Positions 5,601 through 6,797 of a stretch of DNA of 6,797 bases are shown one piece after another. A program made the position numbers and the translations under genes. Under the pieces are notes generated by a model, which had not been told where the DNA came from, ran no database searches, and saw only the letters and a list, made by a program, of their open reading frames with translations. Each line of letters starts with the position of its first letter. The stretch's first letter is position 1. Source of the DNA: DATKZH01 sp964475955. GTDB taxonomy: Bacteria > Planctomycetota > Planctomycetia > Pirellulales > Thermoguttaceae. The stretch lies in NCBI GenBank assembly GCA_964475955.1, contig CAYYZY010000294.1, positions 1 to 6,797 on the forward strand, given 5' to 3'.

Positions 5601-6554
5601 CGGATTGACCAGCGACGCGGTGCCCGGGTTCTCCAGCACGCACTCCACGGTCGCAGGCACGCCCTGCATGGCGACCGGTGTGTTCGGGCCGAAGCTGTGC
5701 AGGGCGAGTTGGGGCGCGATGGCCAGCGACGTTTCCGCCCGCTCGTCGCCGGAGGCGGCCGTGAATCGGAAGCGGCCGGGCGCGGTTCGCTCGCCTTCGT
5801 ACGTCCAGGTGGCCCAGCGCTTCTGGTCGGGGGCGAGGGTGCCGAGGGAGGTCTCGGAGGCCGCCGCGTCGCGGGCCGCATCGACGACCATCGCGGCGCG
5901 CACCGCCTCGGCCGGGGCGTCGCCCGCGTTCTCGACCTCGGCGCGGACCGTGCATCGTTGGCCGGGCTCGGCCGGGTCTTCCACAACCTCGATTTTGCCG
6001 AACCGGAGCACCTTGCCGACCCGTTCGACGTAGGAGACGTCGTCCACCAACAGCTCGCCCTGGGAGCCCACGATCCGCACGGCGAAGTGGACCGACTTCA
6101 CTTCGGGGTTGTCGGTGAAGTCGTACTTCAGCCGGCCGTGGTGCCAGCGTCCGTCGCCGACGTGTCCCTGGGGCACGGTGTAGGTTGCCCGGGGTGAGCC
6201 GGTCCCTTCCCGCGGCTCGTCGTTCATGGGGATCACGTGGAGGTTGAGCTTCGTGCCCCGGGCCGCGACGGCCTTGTACCAGAAGACCATGCCGCCGGAA
6301 AGCCGGTCGATGAGCGGTCCGCGGTTCAGGCCGGTCTCGGGGGTTTCGGTCTCCTTCGTGCGCCGGAAGCGGAGCGCCCGCCGGCCGGAGTGCGCGTCGG
6401 AAGTGACCTCGACCGTGGCGCCGATCGGTCCCCAGTCGGCCGGGAAGCCGGCCGGTGTGAGTTGCTCGAAGGAGCCGTTCGTGCAGGGGTTGGCCGTTTC
6501 GACCGGGCCGGCGGCGGCCATCGAAACCGTCATCAGGCAAGGGATCAGAAACAT
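2682..6554 (-). CDS. Large secreted multidomain protein, beta-sandwich plus alpha-toroid (glycosidase/lyase-like), function unknown
   Basis: This is a 1290-residue protein. Residues 2-15 (FLIPCLMTVSMAAA) look like a short signal peptide, although no Lys/Arg occurs before R58; a TGA two codons upstream rules out a longer start. Segments I infer: a carbohydrate-binding-like beta-sandwich (about 24-178, from NGSFEQLTPAGFPADW to LLVDDVSYVE); two CARDB/NEW3-like Ig-fold domains (about 183-285 and 286-384); a beta-rich domain (about 400-530); a helical six-hairpin-like region (about 690-1030) rich in Trp, Asp and His, with QVWEVPVHTPD (872-882) and GASIPVFGATWYQGSW (933-948); a beta domain (about 1045-1150); and a C-terminal lectin/CBM-like domain (about 1153-1287, FEFDGSADGW to FAIDYVRG). 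From memory, similar toroid proteins and the last domain are common in planctomycetes and relatives and mostly uncharacterised. Polysaccharide binding or cleavage outside the cytoplasm is a reasonable guess; no catalytic residue can be assigned. A CKKC motif lies at 1010-1013. The start is supported by AAAGGA 9 nt upstream. Confidence 0.9.
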   Translation of the reverse strand: MFLIPCLMTVSMAAAGPVETANPCTNGSFEQLTPAGFPADWGPIGATVEVTSDAHSGRRALRFRRTKETETPETGLNRGPLIDRLSGGMVFWYKAVAARGTKLNLHVIPMNDEPREGTGSPRATYTVPQGHVGDGRWHHGRLKYDFTDNPEVKSVHFAVRIVGSQGELLVDDVSYVERVGKVLRFGKIEVVEDPAEPGQRCTVRAEVENAGDAPAEAVRAAMVVDAARDAAASETSLGTLAPDQKRWATWTYEGERTAPGRFRFTAASGDERAETSLAIAPQLALHSFGPNTPVAMQGVPATVECVLENPGTASLVNPTAVFQLPEGPVRRSAERLHPGDKLSLSARLTFDRQAPEVPIAVRVGADNVDRERTAETALVVGPATCLGPSPEKLNAAAGEQFAVLENRHLRLLFRRNAFGFGPAELSVPAEAGPPVTVAWLPRLARVVLQEENGTRREHVVLPGEPPKAETGDRASLAFAWGTPEGEEPGCRVRVRFELGPEEKSIAAAYELTCSAPSKLLAFDGPMLYALDRREAVVPGLEWLVDDEVSSSTLDIAEGHPHQVRYVVHPNMVTIPAVGIHARRGTVGLVWDVHQKWDGSRDRPSLAFASPDRFDGQRCHLLGLFLPTVPEFVEPNAREAAEPYPLEPGTPIRLSARIFADNTADDALAAVDEWLRLHGAPEPAPLPHGSYEREIEFSMQAYLESLWESETQDWWTTKGGGMMSHQGRPRSFVADLLLGEVLSPSQEVRRACRARADEVLGLIGGEPRIDAQRFPGRADLAMANPAKAASLLASRGDDGAWRFDADQQPTSGPFVGKDYHELGPDDALELGTCARKAFEVLNYARIAGDRNAYESMRKTLVLMESFRVPRAAQVWEVPVHTPDVLAAADAVDAYVEAYRFRRDDRWLRDAVAWARRGLPFIYLWDDPEKPFLVGASIPVFGATWYQGSWFGRPVQWNGLRYANALLKLSEYDDSYPWRRVAEAIIRSAIHQQDLEGENVALWPDNISAIDCKKCPWVFGPRQIIRNVLKLTGRDEDPATVILGEGEKRIHLSAAARIADASWDDGKIAFRVTYPEGHEGVVLVANVTRPEGVTLNGTPVPERDDVESGSRPGWRYDAVNGFLSIRVAGGGASRVEMSGAAHRAVVRLPRLAERIAFEFDGSADGWAPAHHVASLEVADGVLHGKITGGDPYLIRTRLRVEGDAAPVIRLRMRVTAGQGGQLFWTTRASPGFAEDKTVRFALQADGRFHEYRLEPGRDPKWSGQTITALRIDPGNGVPSGRFAIDYVRGAKE

Positions 6555-6563
6555 GGATCAGGG

Positions 6564-6569
6564 TCCTTT
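6564..6569 (-). promoter_or_regulatory. Shine-Dalgarno of the large gene
   Basis: AAAGGA on the minus strand ends 9 nt before the ATG at 6554. I found no convincing -35/-10 pair or sigma-54 promoter between here and the window end. Confidence 0.55.
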
Positions 6570-6625
6570 GGGCGAGCGGACTGCGGTGGTTGCTGTTCGC
6601 AGCGGAAGACGATAGGAGGAAGAAG

Positions 6626-6658
6626 CCACAGATGAACACGGATGAACGCAGATCAGCA
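6626..6658. repeat. Short tandem unit with a 10-base period (GATGAACACG-like)
   Basis: After CCACA come three consecutive 10-base blocks: GATGAACACG, GATGAACGCA and a decayed GATCAGCAGG (6631-6660). From memory, sequences of this type (CCACAGATGAACAC followed by GATGAA units) are dispersed in intergenic regions of planctomycetes and many other environmental bacteria. It lies in the leader of the large gene, about 70 bases upstream of its start. The function is unknown. Confidence 0.55.
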
Positions 6659-6769
6659 GGAGAAGCTGCGGAAACACCCGGACGGCACGCGGCTCGCAAC
6701 GACGGACTCAACTCGCAGGGACGGTCGTCCGTCATTCGACCTGACCCGGGTTCTTCATTGTCTTTTCCG

Positions 6770-6796
6770 AACGTGGGGCACGTTTCCAACGTGCCC
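6770..6796. repeat. Nested palindrome AACGTG / CACGTT / AACGTG at the window edge
   Basis: GGGCACGTT (6776-6784) and AACGTGCCC (6788-6796) form a perfect 9 bp inverted repeat with a 3-base centre. A further AACGTG at 6770-6775 can pair instead with CACGTT at 6779-6784. There are thus three alternating copies and two mutually exclusive hairpins. The element is probably cut by the window end. It resembles short palindromic repeats dispersed in planctomycete genomes (from memory), or it could be the terminator of an upstream gene outside the window. Confidence 0.55.
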
Positions 6797-6797
6797 A

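Noticed and set aside
951..6197. A 1748-codon open frame on the plus strand across both large genes
   Set aside because: It is in exact codon register with the two minus-strand genes, so it stays open simply because they use no TTA, CTA or TCA codons, which are rare at this GC content. Its translation is low-complexity Gly/Arg/Ala/Val-rich sequence with no recognisable domain.
6537..6554. Lipoprotein signal in the large protein (LIPC at residues 3-6)
   Set aside because: The cysteine is too close to the N-terminus and the preceding residues do not fit a lipobox with a hydrophobic segment before it.
6631..6660. CRISPR-like array
   Set aside because: The repeat unit is only 10 bases with no spacers between copies.
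5104..6789. A 561-codon minus-strand frame overlapping the start of the large gene
   Set aside because: It is an alternative frame of the real gene. Its upstream part only translates the intergenic repeats, and its residues are Arg/Pro/Gly-rich without domains.

Overview
The window is GC-rich bacterial DNA with three genes, all read from the minus strand. In transcription order they are: a very large secreted multidomain protein (6554 to 2682, 1290 aa), a sigma-54-dependent activator with a PAS sensor domain (2429 to 1023, 468 aa), and a thioredoxin-family protein (549 to 202) whose C-terminal part is cut off by an in-frame TAG. The GC content, the large secreted protein with a toroid core and a C-terminal sugar-binding-like domain, and the short palindromic intergenic repeats all suggest a planctomycete (Planctomycetota) or a related PVC-type bacterium. 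This is inferred from style and memory of protein families; no marker gene is present.

Layout: 1-63 is GC-rich sequence downstream of the thioredoxin gene with no supported gene. 64-549 is the thioredoxin locus (115 codons, TAG, then 45 more open codons to TGA). 550-1022 is a 473-base gap that is unusually structured. It holds a near-perfect sigma-54 (-24/-12) promoter pointing at the thioredoxin gene, a series of dyads upstream of it where activator sites would be expected, and a 70-base nested palindrome just past the end of the regulator gene. 1023-2429 is the regulator. 2430-2681 holds its Shine-Dalgarno and a plausible sigma-70-type promoter. 2682-6554 is the large secreted protein. 6555-6797 is its leader, containing a 10-base-period repeat and, at the window edge, a nested palindrome of alternating AACGTG/CACGTT.

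The most interesting reading is a small regulatory circuit. A one-component PAS-sigma-54 activator with a cysteine-bearing sensor domain sits directly upstream of a gene with a CPGC thioredoxin motif and a strong sigma-54 promoter, with candidate activator sites between them. That the regulator acts on this promoter is inference. I saw no sigma-54 promoter upstream of the large secreted protein or of the regulator itself. The amber codon in the thioredoxin gene means the output gene may be decaying, or may contain a sequencing error.
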